This document shows, one piece after another, positions 9,276 through 19,863 of a stretch of DNA of 64,000 bases. The notes below the pieces were generated by a model. The model was not told the DNA's origin. It saw nothing but the letters and a program-made list of their open reading frames with translations, and made no database searches. The DNA comes from JAFDBW01 sp963723355 (GTDB taxonomy: Bacteria > Desulfobacterota > Desulfuromonadia > Desulfuromonadales > BM103), in NCBI GenBank assembly GCA_963723355.1, contig CAVRQQ010000011.1:87204-151203 (forward strand). The letters run 5' to 3'. The position numbers were made by a program, and so were the translations under genes. Position 1 is the first letter of the stretch. The number at the start of each line of letters is the position of its first letter.

Positions 9276-10589
9276 ATGGGTAAGCAGGGTGTTTCATCAA
9301 AACGTGGCTGGACTGTTGTAATGGCCGGTACCGGCATTAACCTGGCATTGGGGATTCTTTACACCTGGAGTATTTTCAAGGGTGCCATTGCCGACTCGAT
9401 CGCTGGCGGCGGCGCCGGCGCCTTTGCCTGGGACAAGGCTTCGATCAATGATCCCTATGCCACGGCCTGTCTGATGTTTGCCCTGGCAATGATCGTTGCC
9501 GGCAAGGTCCAGGACAAGTTCGGCCCCCGGATCACCTGCATGATCGGTGGCCTGATGGTTGGTGCCGGATTTATCTGGATTTCCCAGACCACCAATTACT
9601 GGTCATGGATCGCAGGTTTCGGCGTCATGGCAGGGATGGGGATCGGTTTCGGTTATTCTTCAGCTACGCCTCCTGCACTCAAGTGGTTTCCGCCAGCCAA
9701 GACCGGCCTGATCGCCGGCATCGTGGTCGCCGGTTTCGGTCTCGCCTCTGTCTATATCGCGCCGCTGGCCCAGTACCTGCTTGGAGCCTACGGCCTGCAG
9801 CAATCGATGATGTATTTCGGCATCGGTTTTGTGGCGATCACCTGCTTCTTTGGCATGTTCCTCGCCAATCCCCCGGCAGGCTACGTTGCTGACCCGGATG
9901 CTGCCAAATCAACGGCCAAGGCGGTTGTCAGCGAAGACAAGTCGCCCTCCGAGATACTCAGGACGGCAAAGTTCTTTACCCTCTGGACCTGTTTCTTTAT
10001 CGGCGCCGGAGCCGGCCTGATGGTTATCGGCAGCGCCAAGGGCCTGGCCAAGGCCAGCATGGGTGAGATGGCCTTCCTGGTCGTTGCGATCATGTCGGTC
10101 GGCAATGCTGCCGGGCGGATCGTCGCCGGTGTGGTCTCCGACAAGATCGGTCGCGCCAACACCCTGGTGATCATGCTGGTCTTCCAGGCCGCCCTGATGT
10201 TCCTCGCCATTCCCGTCATCGACGGCACTTACAGCAACCCGCTGGCGATGCCTCTGCTGGTGACGTTCATGGTCTTCAACTACGGCACCAACCTGTCGCT
10301 CTTCCCGTCGTTCGCCAAGGATCTCTGGGGTGCCAAGCACTTCGGCATGAACTACGGCATTCTCTTCTCTGCCTGGGGCGTTGGCGCATTTGCCCTGGTA
10401 CGGGTATCCGAAATGCTGCGCGTCAAGACCGGCGGTTTCACCATGTCCTTTGCCGCTGCCGGAGCCCTCCTGGTGGTCGGTGCCATGCTCGCCGGCACCC
10501 TGAAGACCCGCAAGGCCGAAGTACCGGTTCTCGAGGGTGCATTCGAGGAAGAGGAGGATCTGGTCCTTTCAAAGGCAACCAACGAATAG
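9276..10589 (+). CDS. MFS transporter, oxalate/formate antiporter (OFA) family
   Basis: A 437-residue inner-membrane carrier with twelve predicted TM helices. The start GINLALGILYTWSIFKGAI is the OFA-family first helix; GKVQDKFGPR is the loop 2-3 MFS motif, and GRIVAGVVSDKIGR repeats it in the second half. The ATG at 9276 has AAGGAGG five bases upstream; the frame is open further 5' but without a better start. OFA members move oxalate, formate or other small carboxylates, so the substrate is not fixed by sequence. It is single-gene, with sigma-54 control inferred from the promoter at 9076 and the palindromes at 8792 and 8962. Confidence 0.88.
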   Translation: MGKQGVSSKRGWTVVMAGTGINLALGILYTWSIFKGAIADSIAGGGAGAFAWDKASINDPYATACLMFALAMIVAGKVQDKFGPRITCMIGGLMVGAGFIWISQTTNYWSWIAGFGVMAGMGIGFGYSSATPPALKWFPPAKTGLIAGIVVAGFGLASVYIAPLAQYLLGAYGLQQSMMYFGIGFVAITCFFGMFLANPPAGYVADPDAAKSTAKAVVSEDKSPSEILRTAKFFTLWTCFFIGAGAGLMVIGSAKGLAKASMGEMAFLVVAIMSVGNAAGRIVAGVVSDKIGRANTLVIMLVFQAALMFLAIPVIDGTYSNPLAMPLLVTFMVFNYGTNLSLFPSFAKDLWGAKHFGMNYGILFSAWGVGAFALVRVSEMLRVKTGGFTMSFAAAGALLVVGAMLAGTLKTRKAEVPVLEGAFEEEEDLVLSKATNE

Positions 10590-10632
10590 TCCTTCACAAC
10601 CGTTTAAACCCTCCTTCAGGTATAAACGGCCG

Positions 10633-10664
10633 CGGCCCCGCCAGAAATGGTGGGGCCGTTTTTT
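10633..10664 (+). terminator. Rho-independent terminator after the MFS gene
   Basis: A GC-rich stem (CGGCCCC.CCA / TGG.GGGGCCG) with a GAAA loop is followed by six T, about 45 bp past the stop. Confidence 0.88.
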
Positions 10665-10787
10665 ATCACTCGCTATAAAATCAATACTGCCGGGCAGGAT
10701 CAATCCACAATAGTTGCATCACCAATGGCCGGAGTTGTAGTAGACTTGTCAAAGGAGACCTTCGAATAATCAGTTGAAGGGGGTTAT

Positions 10788-11159
10788 GTGACCGAGCCTG
10801 AAAAAGAGCGATATACCCAGATCGTTGCAAAGATGCGCGAGGAAGAACAGTTGCGCCAGGCCGGATACCGGGAAAAGGCCCTGAAGCTTTTCCCCCATGT
10901 CTGCGCCCGGTGCGTCAGGGAATTCGAAGGCAAGAAGCTTCGCGAGTTGACGGTCCACCACCGGGATCATAATCACGACAACAACCCGCCCGACGGCAGC
11001 AACTGGGAACTGCTCTGCATCTACTGCCACGATCACGAGCATACCCGTGGTGTACAGGAACAACGCGACAAAGAGGGCCCCTCAGATCGCCCGGAAGGGC
11101 CTTCCCTCTCACACTCGCCTTTTGCCGATTTGAATGTTCATTTGAAGCGGTCCAAGTAG
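10788..11159 (+). CDS. yajD: HNH nuclease family protein YajD
   Basis: A 123-residue soluble protein with the HNH core: CARCVREF, then TVHHRDHNHDNNPPDGSNWELLCIYCHDHEH. The two CxxC pairs (Cys about 39/42 and 77/80) bind zinc and the HH pair is the catalytic part. Length and motif match YajD of enterobacteria, whose cellular role is unclear. The GTG at 10788 has AAGGGGG upstream; an overlapping ATG two bases earlier is out of frame. It stands alone. Confidence 0.88.
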   Translation: MTEPEKERYTQIVAKMREEEQLRQAGYREKALKLFPHVCARCVREFEGKKLRELTVHHRDHNHDNNPPDGSNWELLCIYCHDHEHTRGVQEQRDKEGPSDRPEGPSLSHSPFADLNVHLKRSK

Positions 11160-11374
11160 CACTTTTTTGGTCATATCTATAACTTGTTAAAGGCTTTAGC
11201 TTTTTTTGCAAGCATTTGAAATTATAGAAAGATCGATACCAGGTAATGTGATGGGTTTCATTTGATATAATAGTCGCATTCCAATAGCTTCTGACAAACT
11301 TGCTCAAGTTTGTTTAATGAATAGCATGGATTTATAAAGCAGAACCGGGGAACAGAAATTAAGGGAGAGATACA

Positions 11375-11743
11375 TTGAGTTACGAGATGGAGGTCACTTT
11401 CATGGGGGACCACATTGAGGCCCGTTCAATTGGTGAGAAGAGTTACCAGACGGCTGAAAAGCTTTGGACTGAGATCACCCGGGTATGCCTTAAGCAAGAT
11501 TGCTACAAGGTGCTTGGCATTGCCGTATCCACAAGGCAGATGTCAGTGATGGATTCGATCAACCATGATGCGCTCTTTAAAAAATTCGGCGTGACTCCCA
11601 AGTATAAAATCGCCTGGACCGAATCGAACAGGAATGAATTTGACAAGTTGAAGAATCTGGAAACTATTCTTGTCAATCGTGGCTTCAGGGGCAAAGTTTT
11701 TGCCGATGTGGAAGAAGCCAGGGCCTGGCTTTTGAAAGACTAG
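11375..11743 (+). CDS. SpoIIAA/STAS-like small protein of unknown function
   Basis: 122 residues from a TTG at 11375 with GGGAGAG upstream. The pattern (MEVTFMGDHIEARSIG, then KLWTEITRVCLKQDCYKVLGIAV, and a C-terminal ILVNRGFRGKVFADVEEARAWL) looks like the beta-alpha fold of STAS/SpoIIAA-like proteins. The last segment, ending AWL, is common in that group. No catalytic motif. About 215 bp of AT-rich DNA precedes it, where a promoter probably lies. Function unknown. Confidence 0.65.
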   Translation: MSYEMEVTFMGDHIEARSIGEKSYQTAEKLWTEITRVCLKQDCYKVLGIAVSTRQMSVMDSINHDALFKKFGVTPKYKIAWTESNRNEFDKLKNLETILVNRGFRGKVFADVEEARAWLLKD

Positions 11744-11848
11744 CATCATTCATGCTTTTGCAGCATCTGCAGAACACCTGTCACTGTGGTTCAAAAGTAC
11801 AGAGCCGGAATGGTATCAGGTCATCCGGCTCACATCTAACGGAATAGC

Positions 11849-12466
11849 ATGCGCAATCTTTGGCTGATCATCTTTTTTGCCACCCTGCTCTGGTCGGGAA
11901 TCGAGCCGAAGGATTACCCGACCTGGGTGCTCGAAGTCCTGCCTGCCGTGGTCGGTTTCGCTGTCCTGGTGGCGACGCGCCGCCGCTTTCCCCTGACGTC
12001 CCTGGCTTACCTTCTGATCCTGGCCCATTGCATCGTCCTGATGGTCGGCGGCCATTATACTTACGCCGAAGTGCCGTTGTTCGACTGGATTCGCGACGGG
12101 TTCGGTCTGGAGCGCAATAATTACGACAAACTCGGACACTTCATGCAGGGCTTCGTGCCGGCAATCGTCGCCCGGGAGATCCTGGTGCGCAATGCGATTA
12201 TCGCCGGCAAAAGCTGGATGTCTTTTCTTATTGTCTGTATCTGTCTGGCGATCAGCGCTTTTTACGAACTCATCGAATGGTGGGTGGCGATCCTTTCAGA
12301 TGAAGCCGCCGAGGCCTTCCTCGGCACCCAGGGATATGTCTGGGATACCCAGTCGGACATGATGTATGCCATGATCGGCGCGATTGTGGCGTTGGTGTTG
12401 TTGTCGAAGTTGCATGATAAACAATTAAGCCGGTACGTGGAACGCGGGATGCGGGACGCGGTTTAA
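11849..12466 (+). CDS. DUF2238/YjdF-family inner-membrane protein
   Basis: 205 residues with six hydrophobic segments. The conserved part YTYAEVPLFDWIRDGFGLERNNYDKLGHFMQGF and the later FYELIEWWVAI and WDTQSDMMYAMIGA are hallmarks of the YjdF family (DUF2238), which has no established function. The acidic and His residues in these motifs face the same side and could bind metal, but this is not shown. Start at ATG 11849 with a weak GGAAT upstream. Convergent with the gene at 12572. Confidence 0.85.
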   Translation: MRNLWLIIFFATLLWSGIEPKDYPTWVLEVLPAVVGFAVLVATRRRFPLTSLAYLLILAHCIVLMVGGHYTYAEVPLFDWIRDGFGLERNNYDKLGHFMQGFVPAIVAREILVRNAIIAGKSWMSFLIVCICLAISAFYELIEWWVAILSDEAAEAFLGTQGYVWDTQSDMMYAMIGAIVALVLLSKLHDKQLSRYVERGMRDAV

Positions 12467-12487
12467 CCACCAGCTAACCAAGTGCAA

Positions 12488-12530
12488 AGAGGCCACGGTG
12501 CAGAATGCTCTGCCCGTGGCTTCTTGTTTT
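12488..12530 (+). terminator. Terminator after the YjdF-like gene
   Basis: An 11-pair stem (AGAGGCCACGG / CCGTGGCTTCT, one G-T pair) is followed by a T-rich stretch. The loop itself holds a small GCAGA/TCTGC stem. Confidence 0.7.
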
Positions 12531-12571
12531 TGAATTACCTCGTTCCTCGTACCGCACACCGCGTACCGGGT

Positions 12572-12958
12572 TTAAGGCGCAATCGGCATGTCGTAATCGG
12601 TGATGATAACATCCATGTTCAGCAGGAAGCGGCCGAACTCGTTGAAGGTCATGCTGGCCGGCTTGACCAGGAAGAGTGCAACGATACTGACCACGGTGGC
12701 GGCGGCCACCCAGTTGAGGACCAGGTTGCGCAGTTCCCAGTTCGGTTCCTCCTGCTTTTGTTCGTCCGCACGCTCTTTGGCTGGCAGCTTGTCCGCTATC
12801 TGGCGCATGATCTTGCCGGAGCTGAGGAAGATTACCGCGGAAATGGCGAACTGGGGAAGGATTTCCAGCGAGGCCTGACCGGTCCCCAGCAGGCCGGCAT
12901 AAAATGCCAGGACGCCAAGTCCGAGAAATGTCATCTGCCGGCTGAGCTTTGCGTTCAT
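12572..12958 (-). CDS. Small membrane protein of unknown function
   Basis: 128 residues. Two hydrophobic stretches lie near the N-terminus (FLGLGVLAFYAGLL and ILPQFAISAVIFLSSGKI). A charged middle (DKLPAKERADEQKQEEPNWELR) is followed by a third hydrophobic stretch (LVLNWVAAATVVSIVALFLV) and a short tail. I do not recognise a family. It lies about 60 bp after the acetate-carrier-like gene on the same strand and is probably co-transcribed from the sigma-54 promoter at 13930. A role together with that carrier is inference only. Confidence 0.7.
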   Translation of the reverse strand: MNAKLSRQMTFLGLGVLAFYAGLLGTGQASLEILPQFAISAVIFLSSGKIMRQIADKLPAKERADEQKQEEPNWELRNLVLNWVAAATVVSIVALFLVKPASMTFNEFGRFLLNMDVIITDYDMPIAP

Positions 12959-13019
12959 GCGCTGAAATCCTTTTTAAACAATTGTCCTATAAAGAAATTA
13001 TCGATATCCGGGGCTCCTG

Positions 13020-13799
13020 TCAAGAACGGATCTTGCCGGATTTGACCACTCCCGGCTGAACTAGAGAGAGCGCTTCGCCGCTGGCATAGCGCAGGCCGAG
13101 ATAGAGTCCGGGCAAACTGCTGGTCAAACCAACCAGCGCTGAGCCATGCAGGATGGCGGTGCTGCCAGCAGCGTGAGCCATGGCGAGCATCAGCAGGAAT
13201 GCTGTCAGCATGGAGAAAACCGTTTGGCAGGTGCGGGTCAGTTGGTCGAAACCCTGGCAGATGATCAGGCTGAACAACCCCCACATGGCGAAATAGCCGG
13301 TCATCGGAATCGCCCCCGGCATCGTACCGTATCCGGCTCTTGGCAGGATATCGAGAGCGAGGATCGAGAGCCAGAACAGGCCGAAGCCGGTGAAGGCAAT
13401 GGCACGCAACGGCCTTCTCTTCAGGGCGTTCAGTCCCGCGGAGATCTGGCCGACCGCACCGAGCATGAGAATGATCGCCAGCAGGTGCAGATTGAATGAG
13501 AAGGTCGGCAGCTTGTCGAGGGCATAGCATGCCGTGGTGATGCTGTAGCTGAACAGCCCGAGCACAGGCAGATTGTCAAGATGGTTGACTGGTCGTGCCG
13601 GCGTCGGTGGCGTCACCGGCAAGGCCGGCTCCGGTATTTGAATCCGATCGGCAAGTTCACGGTATTTCTGGCAATCCCGGTACTCGCAGGAGCAGAACTT
13701 GATGATCATGCTGGCGTCGTGTGACGAGATATAGCCGCAACCAACGTCGCAGACATCCTCGTCATGATCGAAGTAGGGACAAACCGCGGAGTCTTGCAT
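13020..13799 (-). CDS. AceTr (GPR1/FUN34/YaaH)-like carrier with a Cys-rich N-terminal extension
   Basis: About 259 residues. Residues 75-250 hold six hydrophobic segments with family-like motifs: NLPVLGLFSYSITTACYAL near the first helix, then GQISAGLNALKRRPLRAIAFTGFGLFWLS, close to the YaaH pattern ATAFTSFGLFWLS. YaaH/SatP proteins take up acetate and succinate. Unusual is the 46-residue front with six Cys at about 7, 17, 21, 36, 38 and 43, plus His residues, which looks like a metal or Fe-S site. The ATG at 13799 has GGAGGAGC just upstream. A sigma-54 promoter (13915-13930) and two palindromes lie upstream, linking it to the adjacent two-component system. Confidence 0.68.
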   Translation of the reverse strand: MQDSAVCPYFDHDEDVCDVGCGYISSHDASMIIKFCSCEYRDCQKYRELADRIQIPEPALPVTPPTPARPVNHLDNLPVLGLFSYSITTACYALDKLPTFSFNLHLLAIILMLGAVGQISAGLNALKRRPLRAIAFTGFGLFWLSILALDILPRAGYGTMPGAIPMTGYFAMWGLFSLIICQGFDQLTRTCQTVFSMLTAFLLMLAMAHAAGSTAILHGSALVGLTSSLPGLYLGLRYASGEALSLVQPGVVKSGKIRS

Positions 13800-13914
13800 A
13801 TGCTCCTCCTGTGTTGGCTTCAAGCCTTAGGGGTGACCGGTAAAAATTGGGCCCGGCAAGGCAATCTGCGATATGAACTACGGCCGGGCCCCATGGAGTC
13901 ACATGATTCTAAAG

Positions 13915-13930
13915 AGCAAGGCATGTACCA
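13915..13930 (-). promoter_or_regulatory. Sigma-54 promoter of the AceTr-like operon
   Basis: On the minus strand TGGTACATGCCTTGCT shows GG-N10-GC and shares its first nine bases with the MFS promoter at 9076. It lies about 115 bp before the start codon at 13799 and 100-160 bp downstream of the two palindromes. Confidence 0.72.
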
Positions 13931-14028
13931 AGATTCATTTTCTCGGGTAATACCGGCTTACATACTGTGATTACAATTAGTTATGTATTTTTCCGGCGAG
14001 CGGTGGACGGCCCTGGCCAGGGTGGGGA

Positions 14029-14044
14029 TTTGCACAAATGCAAA
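14029..14044. promoter_or_regulatory. Palindromic UAS, TTTGCA-N4-TGCAAA (site 3)
   Basis: Perfect inverted repeat with spacer CAAA. Its centre is 31 bp from site 4, three helical turns, so both face the same side of the DNA, as expected for cooperative binding of an enhancer-binding protein. Confidence 0.75.
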
Positions 14045-14059
14045 ATGGCAATTTTCACT

Positions 14060-14075
14060 TTTGCATTTGTGCAAA
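14060..14075. promoter_or_regulatory. Palindromic UAS, TTTGCA-N4-TGCAAA (site 4)
   Basis: Perfect inverted repeat with spacer TTTG, directly past the 3' end of the regulator gene (14107) and upstream of the sigma-54 promoter at 13930. Confidence 0.75.
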
Positions 14076-14106
14076 GAATCGGGGAGAAGTTGGTTGGTTC
14101 TGCAGC

Positions 14107-15476
<1,370 letters not shown>

Positions 15477-15477
<1 letters not shown>

Positions 15478-17441
15478 TAAAACTCCTCCCGTTCGAGCGG
15501 CAGGCGGATCGTGACGGTCGTCCCGTGCTTGGGGCGGCTGGTCATCTGGATGCTGCCGTGATGCTGTTCGATAATCTGTCTGGTGATCGCCAGGCCGAGG
15601 CCTGTTCCACGTTCCTTGGTCGTATAGAAGGGTTCGAAGATGCGCTCCAGGTCCGCTTCGTCGATACCGCTGCCGGTGTCGATAAAGGTAATCACGGCGT
15701 CCCCCTCTTCCTGAATGGTGCTGACTGTAAGCTGGCCGCCATCGATCATGGCCGCGCCGGCATTGAGGATCAGGTTGATAGCCACCTGCCGGATCTGGTC
15801 TCCGTCGATCGGAAGTGTCGGCAGATCATCGGCAAAATGTTTGGTCACCTGTACACCGTGCATGTCAGTGTGGTTCGCCGCGAAACTGATGATCTGGTCG
15901 AGCAGCTGGTTGAGATCGGTTTCGGCAAATTCCGGTTGAGGGGTGCGCGCGTAGTTGAGCAAATCCTGGACGATCTTCTTGCAGCGTTTGCTCTCACGCT
16001 TGATCTCATGGATGAAGTGGTGGTTCGGATCCTCGGGGTCCAGCTTGTTTTCGAGATACCCTGCGTAGCCGAGGATGACGCCGAGCGGGTTGTTAATCTC
16101 ATGGGCAACGCCAGAAGAGAGAATCCCCAGTGAGGCCATCTTGCCCTGTTGGGCGAGGCTGGCTTCGAGTTCGCGGTTGCGCTGCAGATGACTTGTCATG
16201 CGATTGAAGGTGAGGGCGAGTTCGCCGAGTTCATCCCGACTGGTGATTTCCATCTGCCGATGGAAACGCCCGCGCTTGATGTCGCGGATCACCGATGTCA
16301 TATGGCGGATCGGATCGGAGAGAACCTTGGCGGCAAGAAACACCATCAGGATTGACAGGCTGGCAACGATAATGGAAATCAGGCCGAGGCTGCTCAGGAT
16401 CCGCCCCTTGATCAGGTTGGTCTCACGGTAAAATTCATCCTCGTAGGAACCGACCGCGACGATCCAGTCCCAGGGCTGATAATGCAGGTAACGGACGATT
16501 TTGTCGCGCGGTTTCTCTTCTCCAGGGTTCTGCCAGGGGTAGCGGATCCATCCCTCGAGCCGCTCGCACATCTGCTCGATAAACGGGACTCCGTTTGAAT
16601 CCCTTGAATCATAAATGTTCTGGCCCTCGGCTTCAGGGTGGATCATCAGGTTGCCCTTGCGATCCATGCAATATATGTAGCCGGTCTGTCCGACCCGCTT
16701 GGCATTGATCCTGGCTTTCAACTCAGCAAACGCCTGGCGCTCTGCATCGGGGTTTTCATAGGTTTCTTCAAGGTATCCGCCGGTGGCGATGATCCAGTCC
16801 CACGGCTCATAGTAGCGATAGACCACCATCTTCTGCCGGGCACGTGCGTCGCCCAGCTCGACATTGCGCCAGGGGTAGACGATCTTCAGCATGGTGTCGG
16901 TCTTGGTCTGAGTCGCCGCCTTGCACATGGTGCGGATAAAATGTCTGCCATCTTCGTCCTGCTCTGCATAGACGTTCTCACCTTCCCGGGCTATGTGTAC
17001 GGTCAGGTCGCCATTACTGGTCATGGCATAAATGTACCCGGTTTCGCCAACCTGGACTCTTTTCAGTGCGCTGCGTGCTGCGTGCATGGCACTGTCGAGG
17101 TCGATCTCCCCTTTGCGGTAAAGATTGTCCTGGGCCTCGACCATGTTGTAGGCGAGATTGGTCAGGCTCGCCAGTTCATTCTCGGTAGCAAGCTTCCGGT
17201 CTTCCTGGTAGGTCAGGAACTGCTGGTTGTGCGCATCAAGGAGGTCTACGGTAAAAGCAGCAAGGTGATCGAGATCGTCCTTGCTGGTCTGGGTGATGCC
17301 GAGATACGCCTGCTGGTAGGCGATCCAGCCGACCACTGTGCCGACCACAACAATCGGGACCAGTACCAGTGGCAGAACGACAACAGTCATTTTCCAGCGG
17401 ATTCTGAGATTGTTGACGAATTTAAACAGATGGAGGCTCAT
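15477..17441 (-). CDS. Sensor histidine kinase with tandem Cache domains
   Basis: 654 residues. TM1 at about 18-42; a periplasmic region to about 345 with two similar Cache units, each carrying VG-TGYIY (VGETGYIYAMTSNGDLTVH and VGQTGYIYCMDRKGNLMIH) and a closing PWDWI motif; TM2 at about 350-375. HAMP follows, then HisKA (SSGVAHEINNPLG, phospho-His) and HATPase (NLILNAGAAM, DTGSGI, GTGLGLAI). Cache domains of this kind bind small molecules such as carboxylates or amino acids. The ligand is unknown; the linked carriers suggest a carboxylate (inference). First gene of the kinase-regulator pair. Confidence 0.92.
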
Positions 17442-17589
17442 AGTCGGATTAATGTTTCTTCAGAAATGAGCCGATTATGCTGCTTATGGGATAAAAAAGC
17501 AAGCTAGGTAGGGACGGAAGTGCGAAGCGCGAGGTGTGAAGCGTGATTTTTTGATTTTTCGCGCCTCGCATCTCGCATCTCGCGCTTCA

Positions 17590-18720
17590 TTAGTAAAGTT
17601 CGAACTTCAAAAACCGACACTCGATCGGCCCATTGAAGAGGACGATGCGGCGTGACGGCTTGAGGCCAATGCGTTTCGACAGGGGCAGGTTGCCAGTGAA
17701 GACCCAGGCGGTCCATCCTGTCCAGCGCTGCTTGAGTGTGTCGCCGATCTTGCGGTAGAAATCTTCAAGTTTTTCCTCGTCACCGATGCGTTCGCCGTAG
17801 GGTGGATTGCAGACCAGCGTCCCCTGGCCGGCCGGCGGGTCGAGCTTGGCAAAGTCATGTTGTGACCACCTGATGCTTGAGCCGATTCCGGCGCTCTCCG
17901 CGTTGCGTCTGGACAGTTCGACGGCGCGGCGGTCCCGGTCGCTGCCGAACACCAGGTTGGCCTCGAGTTGCCCGCGCCGCTGCTCGGCTTCTTCGAGCAG
18001 ATGTTTCCAAACGGAGCCATCAAAATCCGGCCAGCGCTGGAAGCCGAAATTCGGCGAGAGCAGGCCGGATGCAGTGTCACTGGCAAGCAGGGCCGCCTCC
18101 AGGGGCAGACTGCCCGAGCCACACATCGGGTCGACGAAGTGTGACTGACGGTCCCATTCACTCAGGGCGACCAGTCCGGCAGCGAGGGTCTCCTTGAGCG
18201 GCGCGATGGTCGGGTCGCGTCGATAGCCACGGCGGTGCATGCCGGTCCCGGCCAGGTCGAGACTGACTGTGCACTGGTTTCGGGCCAGGTGCAGGTTGAT
18301 CCGCAGGTCGGGATCTTTCGGTTCAACATTGGGTCTCTCGCCGCAACGGTCCCTGATTCTGTCGACGATGGCGTCCTTGGTTTTCAGTGCGGCAAAACGG
18401 GAGTGAGTTAGTTCGGAGTCTCGCAGGTTGGCATCGACGGCCATGGTCATCTCAGGTGTCAGGCGGTCTTCCCAGGCGAGAGAGTAAACCCCTTCGTAAA
18501 GAGCGTCCTGGGACGGACAGTGGAAGCTTTTAACCGGCAACAGCACACGATTGGCAGTCCGCAGCCAGAGACAGGCGCGGTAGCCATCTGCCATGCTGCC
18601 GGTGAAAGCGACGCCGCCGTTCCCGGATTTTACATTTCGACAGCCGAGGTTTTTCAACTCGGCGGCAAGTACGTCCTCGAGCCCCTTGGCCGTGGTGGCA
18701 AAAAAATCGATTTGATTCAT
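17590..18720 (-). CDS. rlmL: THUMP-domain 23S rRNA guanine-N2 methyltransferase, RlmL N-terminal-type
   Basis: 376 residues. N-terminal ferredoxin-like/THUMP part (MNQIDFFATTAKGLEDVLAAEL) binds RNA. The C-terminal Rossmann part has FVDPMCGSGSLPLEAAL as the SAM-binding motif and NPPYGERIGD as the catalytic NPPY motif. This equals the m2G2445 half of E. coli RlmL; the second RlmK half is absent, which is normal in many bacteria. Last gene of the minus-strand group 21278-17590. In front of it (17441-17590) there is only GC-rich repetitive DNA. Confidence 0.88.
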   Translation of the reverse strand: MNQIDFFATTAKGLEDVLAAELKNLGCRNVKSGNGGVAFTGSMADGYRACLWLRTANRVLLPVKSFHCPSQDALYEGVYSLAWEDRLTPEMTMAVDANLRDSELTHSRFAALKTKDAIVDRIRDRCGERPNVEPKDPDLRINLHLARNQCTVSLDLAGTGMHRRGYRRDPTIAPLKETLAAGLVALSEWDRQSHFVDPMCGSGSLPLEAALLASDTASGLLSPNFGFQRWPDFDGSVWKHLLEEAEQRRGQLEANLVFGSDRDRRAVELSRRNAESAGIGSSIRWSQHDFAKLDPPAGQGTLVCNPPYGERIGDEEKLEDFYRKIGDTLKQRWTGWTAWVFTGNLPLSKRIGLKPSRRIVLFNGPIECRFLKFELY

Positions 18721-18729
18721 GGTCTTTAG

Positions 18730-19863
18730 TCAGTGCTGTCGATCTGTCTCGAGAGCAGTTTCGGGAAGCCGGAAGGTCCTGCGGTAGGTGCGGATTTCAA
18801 GTACGGCAATCTTGACAATACTGACAATCGGTACACCAATGATCATGCCGATTACACCGTAAAGTTTGCCGCCGGCGATGATAGCGAAGAAAACCCAGAG
18901 GGGGTGCAGGTTGGAGACCCGCGAAATCAGGATCGGGATAAGAATGAAATTGTCGATCAGCACCTGGGCAATCAGGATGTAAAGGATGACGATCCACCAG
19001 AACTGAGGTCCCACGCCCAGGTCGACAAAGGCGATCAGGATTCCCGGGATCATGCCAATGATCGGCCCGATATAGGGGATCAGGTTGGTAACGCCAGCGA
19101 AAATGCCGAGGATCGAAGCATAGCGGATGTCTGTCAGTGAAAGTCCCAGGGTGACGACCAGTCCTATGATGATTGCTTCGAGAATGCGGCCACGAACGAA
19201 GTGGCCAAGCTGGCGGGTCACCAGATGGCTGAGGTCGTGCGCCATTTCGAAGTGGCGATTGGGTGCCATCGCTGTCAGAGCGCGCATGATTGCCTTGCCG
19301 TCACGCAGGAAGAAGAAGGTGAAGAGCGGTACGATGACAAACAGGCCGCCGACTTTCATGGCTGATTGTGGCGTGCTGGTCAGAATTGCTGCAAGCAGCT
19401 GCTCCCCCCAGCCCCGGACCTTGCTTGGCAGGTCGTAGCTCTCAAAGACTGGAAAACGGTTATGCAGGTTTTCCAGCAGTTGTCTGAGGAATTCGGTCAG
19501 CTTGGCAGTATAGCGGGGGATATCAGTGGTCAGGTTGCCCCAGAGTTCCTGCCACTGCGGCAGGAGCCATAACGTACTCACCAGGAAGATAGCGAGGACA
19601 AGCAGGTAGACAATGAAGATGCTGCTGGTTCGATTGAAATAATTGCTCAGCTTGGCAACCGGCGGTTCGAGCAGAAAGGCAAGTACCAGCGACAGCAAAA
19701 GGGGCAGGAAGAGCACGGAGAAGGCCGTGCGCGTCACGCCGATAAATGTGGTCGCCGAAGAGTAGACGGCCAGTCCGCAGGCAATTGCACTGGTCAGAAT
19801 CAGGAACGCAAGCAGGACCTGGCCACGGGTCCAGCCTCTGCGGCTGGGCTGATAGTCCCTCAT
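18730..19863 (-). CDS. AI-2E/PerM family transporter
   Basis: 377 residues with eight hydrophobic segments in the usual PerM layout: two pairs at the N-terminus, a long soluble middle (about 90-160) and four at the C-terminus. Motifs include LLSLVLAFLLEPPVAKL, FTFFFLRDG and GVTNLIPYIGPIIGMIPG. The family includes TqsA (AI-2 export) and ion antiporters, so substrate cannot be given. Its ATG overlaps the stop of the upstream cyclic-nucleotide-binding gene by four bases, suggesting that the two proteins work together. Confidence 0.9.
   Translation of the reverse strand: MRDYQPSRRGWTRGQVLLAFLILTSAIACGLAVYSSATTFIGVTRTAFSVLFLPLLLSLVLAFLLEPPVAKLSNYFNRTSSIFIVYLLVLAIFLVSTLWLLPQWQELWGNLTTDIPRYTAKLTEFLRQLLENLHNRFPVFESYDLPSKVRGWGEQLLAAILTSTPQSAMKVGGLFVIVPLFTFFFLRDGKAIMRALTAMAPNRHFEMAHDLSHLVTRQLGHFVRGRILEAIIIGLVVTLGLSLTDIRYASILGIFAGVTNLIPYIGPIIGMIPGILIAFVDLGVGPQFWWIVILYILIAQVLIDNFILIPILISRVSNLHPLWVFFAIIAGGKLYGVIGMIIGVPIVSIVKIAVLEIRTYRRTFRLPETALETDRQH

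Noticed and set aside
13764..13970. Short plus-strand frame over the start of the AceTr-like gene
   Set aside because: It lies opposite the Cys-rich N-terminus and the sigma-54 promoter, has no ribosome-binding site and no family-like sequence.
17500..17590. GC-rich GCGAAGCGCGAGG-like repeats as a functional site
   Set aside because: They look like degenerate intergenic repeats also seen loosely near 8680 and 12430; no exact shared unit could be defined by eye.
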